From positions 1-64,000 of the forward strand of contig JAABSW010000003.1 of the NCBI GenBank assembly GCA_011390155.1: 64,000 bases of DNA, given 5' to 3'. The position numbers and the translations under genes are program-made. Positions 13,148-22,740 of the stretch are shown piece after piece (the stretch's first letter is position 1; each line of letters begins with the position of its first letter). This DNA comes from Clostridiaceae bacterium (GTDB lineage: Bacteria > Bacillota > Clostridia > Peptostreptococcales > Tindalliaceae). Below the pieces are notes generated by a model. That model saw only the letters and a list, made by a program, of their open reading frames with translations. It was not told where the DNA came from and searched no databases.

Positions 13148-14869
13148 ATGGACCAATTAATGGAAGCGATCCTTCAAACGACAAAAGAAGGCGTGATGGT
13201 TGTTAACGAACAGGGTCTTATTACACTGTTTAACAGGGCAGCGGAACACATCACAGGATGGCTGGTGAAAGATGTTGCAGGCCAACAGGTGAACAACATA
13301 TTCCCAGAAAGTCGTTTGATGAACGTGATTAAATCAAAAATACCTGAAATGGAACAGCATCAGCAACTGAGTGGTGTGGACATCATCGTCAGCAGAATTC
13401 CGCTGATGGAAGAAGAAAGAATCGTAGGGGCAGCGGCTGTATTTCGAGACGTCAGCGAAGTGACAGATTTAAGCCGGCAAATCGATCGTTTGAAAGAAAT
13501 GCAAAGCTTATTGGAAGGCATCCTTCATTCAACGCAGGATGCCATTTCCGTTTGCGATGAGAATGGTATACACGTTCTCATTAATCCGGCCTATACCCGT
13601 TTAACAGGCTTGTCGGAAGAAGAGATCATCGGCAAACCCGTCACCGTTGACATTGTCGATGGGGAAAGCATCCACCTGCAGGTGCTGAAAAGTAAACGCC
13701 CTGTTTCCAACGCACGATTAAGTGTTGGACGACACCAGAAAGATATCATTGCCAGTGCCGCGCCCATTATCGTAGACGGAGAACTAAGGGGCAGTGTGGG
13801 AATTTTGCAGGATTTAACTGAAATGAAAAAATTGAGTCGTGAATTGATGTTGGCCAGGCAAATTATTCGCAAATTGGAAGCAAAATATACTTTTGACGAC
13901 ATCATTGCCCATGATCCACGGACAAAATTGTTGGTTGAAAAAGGAAAACAGGCCGCTTTGACACCGGCCAGCATCCTGTTACGTGGTGAAAGCGGTACCG
14001 GCAAGGAATTATTTGCCCATGCCATTCATAACCTGTCAGAGAGAAGGTACAACCAGTTTGTCAGGGTCAACTGTGCGGCAATTAATGAAAACCTTTTAGA
14101 AAGCGAACTGTTTGGGTATGAAGAGGGAGCCTTTACAGGAGCCCGCAAAGGCGGGAAAAATGGCTTGTTCCTGGAAGCCCACAATGGCACCATATTCCTG
14201 GACGAAATCGCAGAAATTCCCATTAGTACACAGGTGAAGCTGCTGAGGGTTTTGCAGGAAAAAGAAATCATGCCTGTGGGTTCAACAAAAACCTTCAGCG
14301 TTGATGTAAGAGTGATCACCGCAACCAATGTGAACCTGGAAAGGGCGGTTGAATCAGGCAAATTCCGCGAAGATTTGTATTATCGTCTAAACGTGATTCC
14401 CATTGAAATTCCTCCTTTGAGAGAACGAAAAAAAGACATTCAGCCACTCGTTATGAGCCTGGTTCATAAGTACAACCAGGAGTACGGCCGGAGTGGACGC
14501 GGGATATCACCGGAAGCGCTTAATCGTTTATCTGCTTATGATTGGCCGGGAAATGTAAGAGAACTTCAAAATTATATTGGCCGTGCCATGTTGAACATGA
14601 AGCTTAATGAAACCATGTTGGAAGAAAGACACCTTCCCAGATTCTTTGACGGTGCCCAGGGATTGGCGGGTAAACCTGGGGTTCAACAGGTGGATGGACG
14701 AAAAAACAAACGACTGTCAGACATCGTTGAAGAGGCTGAGCGGCAGGCCATTGAAGAGACGTTGCAGCGAAATGGCGGAAATCGTTCATTAACTGCCAGG
14801 GAGTTGAACATATCCATCCGAAATTTATACTATAAAATGGAAAAATATCACCTTACGAACACCAAGTGA
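13148..14869 (+). CDS. Sigma54-dependent transcriptional activator (PAS-PAS-AAA+-Fis HTH)
   Basis: GESGTGKELFAHAIHN Walker A, ESELFGYEEGAFTGARKGG (GAFTGA), C-terminal LTARELNISIRNLYYKMEKY HTH; start MDQLMEA at 13148. Confidence 0.93.
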   Translation: MDQLMEAILQTTKEGVMVVNEQGLITLFNRAAEHITGWLVKDVAGQQVNNIFPESRLMNVIKSKIPEMEQHQQLSGVDIIVSRIPLMEEERIVGAAAVFRDVSEVTDLSRQIDRLKEMQSLLEGILHSTQDAISVCDENGIHVLINPAYTRLTGLSEEEIIGKPVTVDIVDGESIHLQVLKSKRPVSNARLSVGRHQKDIIASAAPIIVDGELRGSVGILQDLTEMKKLSRELMLARQIIRKLEAKYTFDDIIAHDPRTKLLVEKGKQAALTPASILLRGESGTGKELFAHAIHNLSERRYNQFVRVNCAAINENLLESELFGYEEGAFTGARKGGKNGLFLEAHNGTIFLDEIAEIPISTQVKLLRVLQEKEIMPVGSTKTFSVDVRVITATNVNLERAVESGKFREDLYYRLNVIPIEIPPLRERKKDIQPLVMSLVHKYNQEYGRSGRGISPEALNRLSAYDWPGNVRELQNYIGRAMLNMKLNETMLEERHLPRFFDGAQGLAGKPGVQQVDGRKNKRLSDIVEEAERQAIEETLQRNGGNRSLTARELNISIRNLYYKMEKYHLTNTK

Positions 14870-14888
14870 TAAGAATTGTAAAACGATC

Positions 14889-14945
14889 TTAGCATGCAAC
14901 AAATTGCATGCTAAGATGCAATTTGTTGCATGCAATTTGTTGCAA
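14889..14945. promoter_or_regulatory. Probable upstream activator sequences: three copies of ATGCAACAAATTGCAT (one forward, two inverted)
   Basis: 14894-14909 ATGCAACAAATTGCAT; 14916-14931 ATGCAATTTGTTGCAT; 14930-14945 ATGCAATTTGTTGCAA; about 110-140 bp upstream of a -24/-12 promoter. Confidence 0.7.
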
Positions 14946-15037
14946 TCCCACTTCGCCCTAAACACATTGAGAAGCACCAATATACGACAGACCTGTGGTA
15001 CCAGTCTACAGGACAAATAGTTTTATAAATATCAAGA

Positions 15038-15053
15038 TGGCACATCTTTTGCA
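15038..15053 (+). promoter_or_regulatory. Sigma54 (-24/-12) promoter of the ptb-buk-2-oxoacid oxidoreductase operon
   Basis: TGGCAC-ATCTT-TTGCA matches consensus TGGCAC-N5-TTGCW exactly. Confidence 0.85.
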
Positions 15054-15143
15054 TGTATATGTAAAGAGATGTGCTGTTTTTATTCCTGTTTAATTCCTGT
15101 TTAAGAACAGCCAATCAAATATGAGGAGAGAGGTGCATACTGC

Positions 15144-16052
15144 ATGATTAAAAATTTAGCGCAGGTTATGGAAATCGCCAGAGAAAGAGGACCGAAGGTT
15201 GTGTCGGTTGCTTGTGCTCAGGATTCAGATGTATTGATGGCCGTTACAAAAGCAAAGGAAGCAGGCGTGGCTGACGCCATCCTCGTGGGTGACAAAGACC
15301 AGATCATGGACATTGCAGCAGACCTTACGCTGGACTTACAAGGATTTGAAATTATTGACATTAAAGACCCCATGGAAGCTTCTCTGAAAGCGGTTGAATT
15401 GGTATCAACAGGGAAAGCACACATGGTTATGAAAGGCATGGTTGACACATCGATCATCCTGAAAGCAGTCTTAAACAAAGAAATTGGATTAAGAACCGGA
15501 AATGTGCTCAGTCATGTGGCAGTTTTCGAAGTTAAAGGTTTTGACAGACTGTTCCTGGTGACCGATGCTGCCATGAACATTGCGCCTGATTTGAACACTA
15601 AAAAACAAATAATTGAAAACGCAGTGGTGGTGGCTAAAGCCCTTGATATTGATGAACCCAAGGTCGCTCTGATTTGTGCAAAAGAAAAAGCCAACCCGGC
15701 AATGCCTGCCACCATGGATGCTGCAGCGTTGACTGAAATGAATGTTAAGGGAGAAATCACCGGTTGTATGGTAGGTGGTCCCTTTGCTATAGACAACGCA
15801 GTTTCCGTGGAAGCAGCAAAACACAAAGGCATAGATCACCCTGTTGCCGGGTATGCAGACGTGTTGGTGGCGCCAGATATCGAAGGTGGAAACATCCTTT
15901 ATAAAACATTGGGCTTCATGGCGTTTGCCAAGAATGCATCGGTCATTCTCGGAGCCAAAGCGCCTATTGTACTGACTTCGAGAGCAGACAGCGATGAATC
16001 AAAGTTGAACTCCATCGCCCTGGGTGTTTTATGTGCAGCAAAATTATTCTAA
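15144..16052 (+). CDS. ptb: Phosphate butyryltransferase
   Basis: 302 aa phosphotransacetylase/Ptb family; followed directly by butyrate kinase. Confidence 0.92.
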   Translation: MIKNLAQVMEIARERGPKVVSVACAQDSDVLMAVTKAKEAGVADAILVGDKDQIMDIAADLTLDLQGFEIIDIKDPMEASLKAVELVSTGKAHMVMKGMVDTSIILKAVLNKEIGLRTGNVLSHVAVFEVKGFDRLFLVTDAAMNIAPDLNTKKQIIENAVVVAKALDIDEPKVALICAKEKANPAMPATMDAAALTEMNVKGEITGCMVGGPFAIDNAVSVEAAKHKGIDHPVAGYADVLVAPDIEGGNILYKTLGFMAFAKNASVILGAKAPIVLTSRADSDESKLNSIALGVLCAAKLF

Positions 16053-16071
16053 AACGGGAAGTGATGATTGA

Positions 16072-17172
16072 ATGGAAGTATTGAGAACTTTAGCCATTAA
16101 TCCAGGCTCAACTTCAACAAAAATTGCCATCTATGACAATGAAAAACCATTGTTCGAAGAGGTGTTGCGACATTCAGCGGAAGAAATCGCTCAATACAAA
16201 AGCATTTTCGACCAATACAGCTTCCGTAAGGAAGTGATCCTTGAAACATTAAGCCAGAAAGACATTAACATCACTAAACTGGCAGCAGTTGTAGGAAGAG
16301 GCGGTTTATTGCAACCCATTCCAGGGGGCAGCTATGATGTGAATGATGTGATGCTGGAAGATTTAAAAAAAGGGGTGCAGGGAGAACATGCCTCTAACCT
16401 GGGAGGGGTACTGGCCCATGAAATAGCCTCTCAGCTCAACATTCCGGCGTTTATCGTAGACCCCGTTGTGGTAGATGAGATGGAAGAAGTTGCCAGGTAC
16501 TCAGGCAATCCTGAACTCCCACGAAAAAGCATATTTCATGCATTGAATCAAAAAGCAGTTGGTCGCCGGGCAGCCAGGGATCTGGGAAAAAAATATGAAG
16601 AAGCCAGACTGATTGTGGCCCATTTAGGCGGCGGTATTTCAGTGGGTGCCCATTGTTTAGGCAGGGTGATTGACGTGAACAATGCCCTGGACGGAGACGG
16701 CCCTTTTTCCCCTGAACGTTCAGGAGGCGTACCGTCAGGGGAATTGATGCGAACCTGTTTCTCCGGTAAGTATACACAGCAGGAAATTTATAAAAAAATT
16801 GTGGGCAAAGGCGGTTTGGTGGCATACCTGAACACCAATGACGGCCGGGAAGTCGTTGCCAGAATCAATGAAGGCGATGAACAAGCTGAACTTATCTATA
16901 AAGCCATGGCTTATCAGGTGGCGAAAGAAATTGGCGCCTGTGGAGCCGTGCTGAAAGGACAGATTGACGCCATTGTGCTAACCGGCGGATTGGCCTATGA
17001 TCATTTGCTGACTGGTTGGATCAAAGAACATGTCGCGTTTTTATCACGTGTGCTGGTATACCCGGGAGAAGATGAGATGATTGCCCTTGTGGAAGGTACA
17101 CTGCGTATTTTAAGAGGCGAAGAAGAAGCTAAAACCTATGAACGAAAAAAGGAAACTGATTATGCTGAATGA
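16072..17172 (+). CDS. buk: Butyrate kinase
   Basis: [18 protein letters not shown] acetokinase signature; [13 protein letters not shown]. Confidence 0.95.
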   Translation: MEVLRTLAINPGSTSTKIAIYDNEKPLFEEVLRHSAEEIAQYKSIFDQYSFRKEVILETLSQKDINITKLAAVVGRGGLLQPIPGGSYDVNDVMLEDLKKGVQGEHASNLGGVLAHEIASQLNIPAFIVDPVVVDEMEEVARYSGNPELPRKSIFHALNQKAVGRRAARDLGKKYEEARLIVAHLGGGISVGAHCLGRVIDVNNALDGDGPFSPERSGGVPSGELMRTCFSGKYTQQEIYKKIVGKGGLVAYLNTNDGREVVARINEGDEQAELIYKAMAYQVAKEIGACGAVLKGQIDAIVLTGGLAYDHLLTGWIKEHVAFLSRVLVYPGEDEMIALVEGTLRILRGEEEAKTYERKKETDYAE

Positions 17173-17836
17173 TCATCGAATCCGAGTGGTTATTGGCAGC
17201 TATGGAACAGGTAAAACGGAATTTTCAGTGAATTATGCCCTAAAATTGGCTGAGCAAGGACAAAAAACGTCTCTGGTGGACTTGGACGTGATTAATCTAT
17301 ATTTTCGCAGCAGGGAAAAGCAGGAAGAGTTGGAGGCTGCAGGTGTTCATGTGATATCCAGCTCCATTAAAGGAAGGGCAGTTGACCTGCCTGCCATATC
17401 AGCAGAAGCTGTGTCACCCTTGCAGGATGACCTTTGCCAGGTGGTGATGGACATTGGCGGCGATGCCATGGGCGCCCGTACATTAAGCCGTTACCGGCAA
17501 TACATGGTGCCGGGAGCCTACGACATGTTTTTTGTCATCAATGCCAACCGACCGGAAACAGCCACCCTTCAAGGTGCGCTCTCTCACCTGGAATCAATTG
17601 AAAGGGTGTCCCAGATTAAAGCAACAGCCCTGGTGAACAACACACACCTGGTGAAACAAACAACCATTGAAGACGTGATGAAAGGGTACCATCTTTGTGA
17701 GCAAGTCTCTGAAGCGACGGGGTTGCCCGTTAAATATAACAGCCTGTTGGAACACCTGGTGGACCAAATGCCCCAGCAGTTGCAAGGTACATTGTTTCCC
17801 ATAAGGCTCATCATGAGAGAAGCCTGGATGTCATAA
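17162..17836 (+). CDS. P-loop ATPase (MinD/ParA-like NTPase), function unknown
   Basis: [15 protein letters not shown] Walker [27 protein letters not shown] at 17162 overlaps the buk stop (ORF listed from 17138). Confidence 0.75.
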   Translation: MLNDHRIRVVIGSYGTGKTEFSVNYALKLAEQGQKTSLVDLDVINLYFRSREKQEELEAAGVHVISSSIKGRAVDLPAISAEAVSPLQDDLCQVVMDIGGDAMGARTLSRYRQYMVPGAYDMFFVINANRPETATLQGALSHLESIERVSQIKATALVNNTHLVKQTTIEDVMKGYHLCEQVSEATGLPVKYNSLLEHLVDQMPQQLQGTLFPIRLIMREAWMS

Positions 17837-17884
17837 CAGGATCATCCTCATATGAACATATAAACGAAAGTAGGAGGTAAGAAA

Positions 17885-18112
17885 ATGGCAAAAGTAAAAG
17901 GCCGTGTTGAATTTGACATTGAAAGATGTAAAGGATGCGGATTATGTGTGACAGCCTGTCCAGTAAAAATTGTTGAGTTGGACGAGGGTCGCATTAACAG
18001 CAAAGGATATCACCCTGCAAATGTACAGGAAATGGATAAGTGCATTGCATGTACCAACTGTGCAACAATCTGTCCGGACCTGGTAATTACAGTTTTTAAG
18101 GAAGATCAATAA
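17885..18112 (+). CDS. 2-oxoacid:ferredoxin oxidoreductase, 4Fe-4S ferredoxin (delta) subunit
   Basis: [14 protein letters not shown] and [13 protein letters not shown]. Confidence 0.9.
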   Translation: MAKVKGRVEFDIERCKGCGLCVTACPVKIVELDEGRINSKGYHPANVQEMDKCIACTNCATICPDLVITVFKEDQ

Positions 18113-18133
18113 GATCGCGAGGAGGATTTCACC

Positions 18134-19195
18134 ATGAGCAAGGTTTTAATGAAAGGGAATGAAGCAATAAGTGCGGCCGCCATTAAGGCTGGTTGTAAGG
18201 CTTTTTTCGGATACCCCATTACACCCCAAAATGAAATTCCTGAATATATGTCACGTGAAATGGCCAAAAGCGGCGGGGTTTTTGTGCAGGCAGAATCAGA
18301 AGTATCTGCCATCAACATGGTATATGGTGCAGCAGGTGCTGGTGTGCGTGTCATGACATCATCTTCTTCACCTGGTATCGCGCTGAAGCAGGAAGGCATT
18401 ACCTACATTGCCGGTGCAGAACTGCCCTGTGTCATCGTGGATGTGAGCCGTGGCGGTCCAGGACTGGGTAGCATCCAGCCATCCCAGGGTGACTATTTCA
18501 TTGCCACCCGGGGCGGCGGAAACGGTGACTACCGGCACATTGCTTTGGCACCAGCCAGTATTCAGGAAGCGGTTGACCTTGTAATGGAAGCTTTTGACAT
18601 TGCAGACTATTACCGCAACCCAGTATTTGTACTGGTTGACGGCATGATCGGTCAAATGATGGAACCCGTAGAATTTAACGAGATGAGACCCCGAGAATTA
18701 CCAGAAAAAGACTGGGCCACTGACGGCACCAAAGGAGCCAGAAAACCCAACATCATTAACTCCCTGTTCCTTGACCCGGAGTTGCTGGAAGAACATAACA
18801 ATAAATTAGACAATAAATACAAGATAATGGAAAAAAATGAAGTGCGGGTGGAAGCCTTCAACATGGAAAACGCTGAGATTGTTTTGACAGCTTACGGCAC
18901 CACCTCCCGTGTTGCCAAGAATGCCATTGAACTCTTGGAAGCTGAAGGCATCAAGGCAGGCCTGATCCGCCCTATCACCCTGTGGCCTTTCCCCAGCCAG
19001 GCCTTCCGGGATATTCCTGATACCGCAAAAGCAATCTTAACCATCGAAATGAGTATGGGCCAGATGATCGACGATGTAAAAATCGCCAACGAAGGCCGCT
19101 TACCGATTGGTTTCTACGGTCGAACCGGCGGCATGTGCCCGGAACCACAGGCCATTGTTGATAAAGTGAAAGAAATGTTGGGAGGTGTTAAGTAA
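18134..19195 (+). CDS. 2-oxoacid (probably branched-chain):ferredoxin oxidoreductase alpha subunit
   Basis: LMKGNEAISAAAIKAGCKAFFGYPITPQNEIPEYM; VorB/KorA-like. Confidence 0.9.
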   Translation: MSKVLMKGNEAISAAAIKAGCKAFFGYPITPQNEIPEYMSREMAKSGGVFVQAESEVSAINMVYGAAGAGVRVMTSSSSPGIALKQEGITYIAGAELPCVIVDVSRGGPGLGSIQPSQGDYFIATRGGGNGDYRHIALAPASIQEAVDLVMEAFDIADYYRNPVFVLVDGMIGQMMEPVEFNEMRPRELPEKDWATDGTKGARKPNIINSLFLDPELLEEHNNKLDNKYKIMEKNEVRVEAFNMENAEIVLTAYGTTSRVAKNAIELLEAEGIKAGLIRPITLWPFPSQAFRDIPDTAKAILTIEMSMGQMIDDVKIANEGRLPIGFYGRTGGMCPEPQAIVDKVKEMLGGVK

Positions 19196-19944
19196 TGGAA
19201 ACAAATGTTTTTGAAAAAACCAACGGCTTAACGGATAAACGGTTCCATTACTGCCCAGGATGTACCCATGGAATCATTAACCGATTAGTGGCAGAGGTAC
19301 TGGAAGAATTAGACATTTTAGGAGACACCATCGGTGTTGCTCCAGTTGGCTGTTCTGTGCTGGCCTATGACTATTTCAACTGTGACATGCACGAAGCGTC
19401 ACATGGTAGAGCTCCGGCTGTTGCAACGGGCATCAAACGTGTTCGTCCTGACAAAGTGGTGTTTTCTTACCAGGGTGACGGTGACTTAGCTGCTATTGGT
19501 ACAGCGGAAGCTGTTCATGTTGCATTGCGCGGTGAAAAGATCACGACAATTTTCGTGAACAACGCCATCTACGGTATGACAGGAGGTCAAATGGCCCCCA
19601 CCACGTTGATTGACCAAAAATCCACCACTTCTCCCTATGGACGTAGTGAAGAGCTGGCAGGCAAACCCCTGAAAGTTAGTGAAATGCTGGCTACCATTGA
19701 TGGGGCAGTGTTTGTGGAACGTGTTTCAGTTCATGACGTGCCCAATATTCGAAAAGCAAAAAAAGCCATTAAAAAAGCTTTTGAAGTTCAATTGCGCGGC
19801 GAAGGTTTTGGTATCGTTGAAGTGCTTTCGACCTGTCCAACAAACTGGGGTATGACACCGGTAGATTCCCTGGCTTGGTTAAAGGAAAACATGCTGCCAT
19901 ATTTTCCGCTGGGAAATTTCCGAACAACAGAGGAGGCGAAATAA
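19195..19944 (+). CDS. 2-oxoacid:ferredoxin oxidoreductase beta (TPP-binding) subunit
   Basis: HYCPGCTHGIINRL; YQGDGDLAAIGTAEAVH; NNAIYGMTGGQMAPTT. Confidence 0.92.
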   Translation: METNVFEKTNGLTDKRFHYCPGCTHGIINRLVAEVLEELDILGDTIGVAPVGCSVLAYDYFNCDMHEASHGRAPAVATGIKRVRPDKVVFSYQGDGDLAAIGTAEAVHVALRGEKITTIFVNNAIYGMTGGQMAPTTLIDQKSTTSPYGRSEELAGKPLKVSEMLATIDGAVFVERVSVHDVPNIRKAKKAIKKAFEVQLRGEGFGIVEVLSTCPTNWGMTPVDSLAWLKENMLPYFPLGNFRTTEEAK

Positions 19945-20493
19945 ATGGCAACTGAAAAAATAATTATGGCTGGATTTGGAGGCCAGGGCGTTATGTCCAT
20001 GGGCCAACTCCTGACCTACGCAGGTATGATCGAAGAGAAACAGGTTTCATGGCTGCCGGCTTACGGCCCGGAAATGCGTGGAGGAACAGCCAATTGTTCA
20101 GTCATTGTATCTGACAGCCTGGTGGGATCACCAATCATTACCGAAGACGCCACGTGTGCCATTGTTATGAATCTCCCTTCCATGCTTAAGTTTGAAAACA
20201 ACTTGGTACCAGGAGGAAAATTGCTGATCAATTCATCCTTGGTTGATCGTGAACCTTTAAGAAGTGACATAGATGTGTATAAAGTGCCGGCAAACGAAAT
20301 CGCTGCAAAGGTGGGCAATCCCAAAGTGGCCAACATGGTTATGCTGGGCGCGTACCTGGCCCTGACTGGTGTTGTGTCAATAGAAGCTGTTGTTGAAACC
20401 CTTAAAAAAGTGTATGGTGCGGGGAAAGAACATTTTATCCCCCTGAACCAAAAAGCCTTGGAAGAAGGCGCTGCTGTTATTAATAATGCATGA
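19945..20493 (+). CDS. 2-oxoacid:ferredoxin oxidoreductase gamma subunit
   Basis: MAGFGGQGVMSMGQLL; YGPEMRGGTANCSVIVSD. Confidence 0.92.
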   Translation: MATEKIIMAGFGGQGVMSMGQLLTYAGMIEEKQVSWLPAYGPEMRGGTANCSVIVSDSLVGSPIITEDATCAIVMNLPSMLKFENNLVPGGKLLINSSLVDREPLRSDIDVYKVPANEIAAKVGNPKVANMVMLGAYLALTGVVSIEAVVETLKKVYGAGKEHFIPLNQKALEEGAAVINNA

Positions 20494-20527
20494 AGCATAG
20501 TGGACTTTCAATATGAGTGAGGGAATG

Positions 20528-20566
20528 GGATTCTGGCGGTGAGCTGCTAGGATCCTTTTCCTTTTT
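20528..20566 (+). terminator. Rho-independent terminator between the oxidoreductase operon and the Ubl cassette
   Basis: GGATTCTGGCGG-TGAG-CTGCTAGGATCC pairs over 12 positions (three G:U) and is followed by TTTTCCTTTTT. Confidence 0.75.
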
Positions 20567-20642
20567 ATGTTAGAATGGAATAAAAATATGAACGTCTTGT
20601 ATGTACCGAAGATAATCAAAATTGTCGAGGAGGCGTGGATTC

Positions 20643-20912
20643 ATGGGTAAAGTAAATGTGTACATTGTTGATACTACAGGGAACAAAGAGCAACAGGCAA
20701 GTTTACCGGACGATATCCCGGTTAACCGTATTTTAGTCAAATTAGCTGAAAAAATGGAGTTGCCGGTAACTGGGCCGGATGGCAACCCCATCAGTTACAA
20801 GTTTATTCATAAAGCATCAGGCAAGCAGCTGACTGATGAACAAACATTGGGAGAAGCAGAGGTTCAGGAAGACGATGTCCTGCGCCTTCAGCCTGAAATT
20901 ACGGCTGGGTAA
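20643..20912 (+). CDS. Ubiquitin-like protein (YukD/EsaB-type beta-grasp), C-terminus EITAG
   Basis: 89 aa from ATG 20643 with RBS GAGGAGG; beta-grasp-like pattern VNVYIVDTTGN...PVNRILVKLAEKMELP...YKFIHKASGKQLTDEQTLGEAEVQEDDVLRLQPEITAG; next to E1/E2/JAB/RING genes. Confidence 0.82.
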   Translation: MGKVNVYIVDTTGNKEQQASLPDDIPVNRILVKLAEKMELPVTGPDGNPISYKFIHKASGKQLTDEQTLGEAEVQEDDVLRLQPEITAG

Positions 20913-20923
20913 CACGGTAAGCC

Positions 20924-22126
20924 ATGGGCAAGATTGTTCAGCCAGGGGGAAAAAGAGTGAAACCAATCAACATCGACATTGAAGAAGAAGACCGTTATGC
21001 AAGATTTCGACTGATCCCGTGGTGGGACCAGGAAAAACTGAAAAAAGCAGTGGTGATGGTGGTTGGTGCAGGAGCCATTGGTAATGAAATACTTAAGAAC
21101 CTGGCACTTCTGGGTGTGGGCACCATCCTCATTGTCGACATGGACACCATTGAGAACTCTAACCTTTCCAGGGCAGTACTCTACAGAGAAGAAGATGAAG
21201 GCAGTTATAAAGCCCAGACCGCTGCCCGGCAGGTGCGGGAACTAAACCCGGATGTGAAGGCAATTCCTATCAATGGCAGTGTTATCACAGATGTGGGAAC
21301 AGGCTTTTTTCGTCACGTAGATTTGGTTTTGGGAGGTCTGGACAATCGGGAGGCCAGGCTGGTCATCAACCAAAAATGCTGGCACACCTCAACTCCGTGG
21401 ATCGATGGTGCTATTGAGGTGTTTCAAGGATTCGCCAGGGTTTTTGTACCGCCTGGCAGTGCCTGTTATGAATGCACCATGAATGAAATCGACTACAAAC
21501 TTCTGAATTTCCGTAAATCCTGTTCCTTACTGTCAAGAAAAGACCTGCTGGAAGGCAAGGTGCCAACAACACCCACCACTGCATCAGTGATTGCAGGCCT
21601 GCAGGTGCAGGAAGCTGTAAAGCTGCTTCATGGCGATCGCAATCTTCATCCATTGTGTGGCCAGGGTATTGTTTTCAATGGCCTCACCCATGACACTTAC
21701 CAGGTGAACTATACCAGAAATAATAATTGTTTGAGCCACGATACGTGGGAAAACATTGTTGAAATGAATTGGAGCTCAAAGGAAACAAGCTTAAAGGAAG
21801 TCTTGGTTGAAATCAAAAAACGATTATCTCCAAAGGCTGTTTTGGAGACGAGTGTTGAAATTTTGTTAAATGGTACATGTGTCTGTGGCCACGTGCAACA
21901 CTATTATCGACCCTTGATAACAGTGGCAGAAGATGAAGTACTCTGTCCTGGCTGCGGAAATGAACTGGACTTACAATTGACTCACCGGTTTGAGGGGGAT
22001 GAACCCTTTGTTGAAAAAAAACTGGCAGACATCGGGTTCGCACCAGGAGAAATTCTGGTAGGCTGTGAGGGCTCACGGGTGATCTACCTGGAATTAACAG
22101 GGGATATTATCCAAATGATAAAATGA
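20924..22126 (+). CDS. E1-like ubiquitin-activating enzyme (ThiF/MoeB/UBA family) with C-terminal Zn-ribbon and extra domain
   Basis: VMVVGAGAIGNEILKNLALLGVGTILIVDMDTIENSNLSRAVLY; CYEC at 181-184; candidate catalytic Cys200 in FRKSCSLLSRKD; Zn ribbon CVC...CPGC at 319-344. Confidence 0.92.
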   Translation: MGKIVQPGGKRVKPINIDIEEEDRYARFRLIPWWDQEKLKKAVVMVVGAGAIGNEILKNLALLGVGTILIVDMDTIENSNLSRAVLYREEDEGSYKAQTAARQVRELNPDVKAIPINGSVITDVGTGFFRHVDLVLGGLDNREARLVINQKCWHTSTPWIDGAIEVFQGFARVFVPPGSACYECTMNEIDYKLLNFRKSCSLLSRKDLLEGKVPTTPTTASVIAGLQVQEAVKLLHGDRNLHPLCGQGIVFNGLTHDTYQVNYTRNNNCLSHDTWENIVEMNWSSKETSLKEVLVEIKKRLSPKAVLETSVEILLNGTCVCGHVQHYYRPLITVAEDEVLCPGCGNELDLQLTHRFEGDEPFVEKKLADIGFAPGEILVGCEGSRVIYLELTGDIIQMIK

Positions 22127-22148
22127 GTAAGAAGGGAGGAGGCAGTCT

Positions 22149-22718
22149 ATGAATGCACGGCTGAGGAGACTGGCGTCCGACTATGAAAACCTTAAATTGG
22201 AATTTTCAAGGCATCCATACATTGACGTTGAACCATTATCCGGTGATCCACCGGATAAATACCTGGTCACCTACAAGGTGAGAGGATATAAATTGGACGA
22301 AAAAACCAACACACCGGTATTAATCAACCGACACCAGGTTGAAGTATACTTGCATGCAGCATACCCACGGGAAAAGCCCCGCTGCCAAATGAAAACACCT
22401 ATTTTTCATCCCAATTTCCGGTACCAGGTATGCATTGGCGATTACTGGGGAGCAGGTGAAAAATTGACCGATATCATCATCCAAATTGGCGATATGATTC
22501 AATATAAAAATTACAATCCCAAAAGTCCACTGAACATCGAAGCTTCCCACTGGGCAAAAGAACACACCCATTTATTTCCGGCAGACAATGTTGATTTATG
22601 GCAGGCTGAACCGGACATTAAAATGGGTAAAACGGATGATTTCAGCATCACATTAAAACCTTCCCAACGTAACAGGAATAATAAAAGGGAAACTGAACCG
22701 GACATCCAGCTGTTCTAA
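22149..22718 (+). CDS. E2-like ubiquitin-conjugating enzyme (UBC fold)
   Basis: FHPNFRYQVCIGDYWGAGEKLTDIIIQIGDMIQYKNYNPKSPLN: HPN motif, catalytic Cys95 (TGC at 22431-22433), Trp, and P-x-x-P-L-N end as in eukaryotic UBC domains. Confidence 0.9.
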   Translation: MNARLRRLASDYENLKLEFSRHPYIDVEPLSGDPPDKYLVTYKVRGYKLDEKTNTPVLINRHQVEVYLHAAYPREKPRCQMKTPIFHPNFRYQVCIGDYWGAGEKLTDIIIQIGDMIQYKNYNPKSPLNIEASHWAKEHTHLFPADNVDLWQAEPDIKMGKTDDFSITLKPSQRNRNNKRETEPDIQLF

Positions 22719-22740
22719 TAATAGTGATGGAGGCGATCAA

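Noticed and set aside
20643-20912. YukD-like protein as part of a type VII secretion locus
   Set aside because: No WXG100, EssC/YukB ATPase or other T7SS genes nearby; neighbours are E1/E2/JAB/RING.
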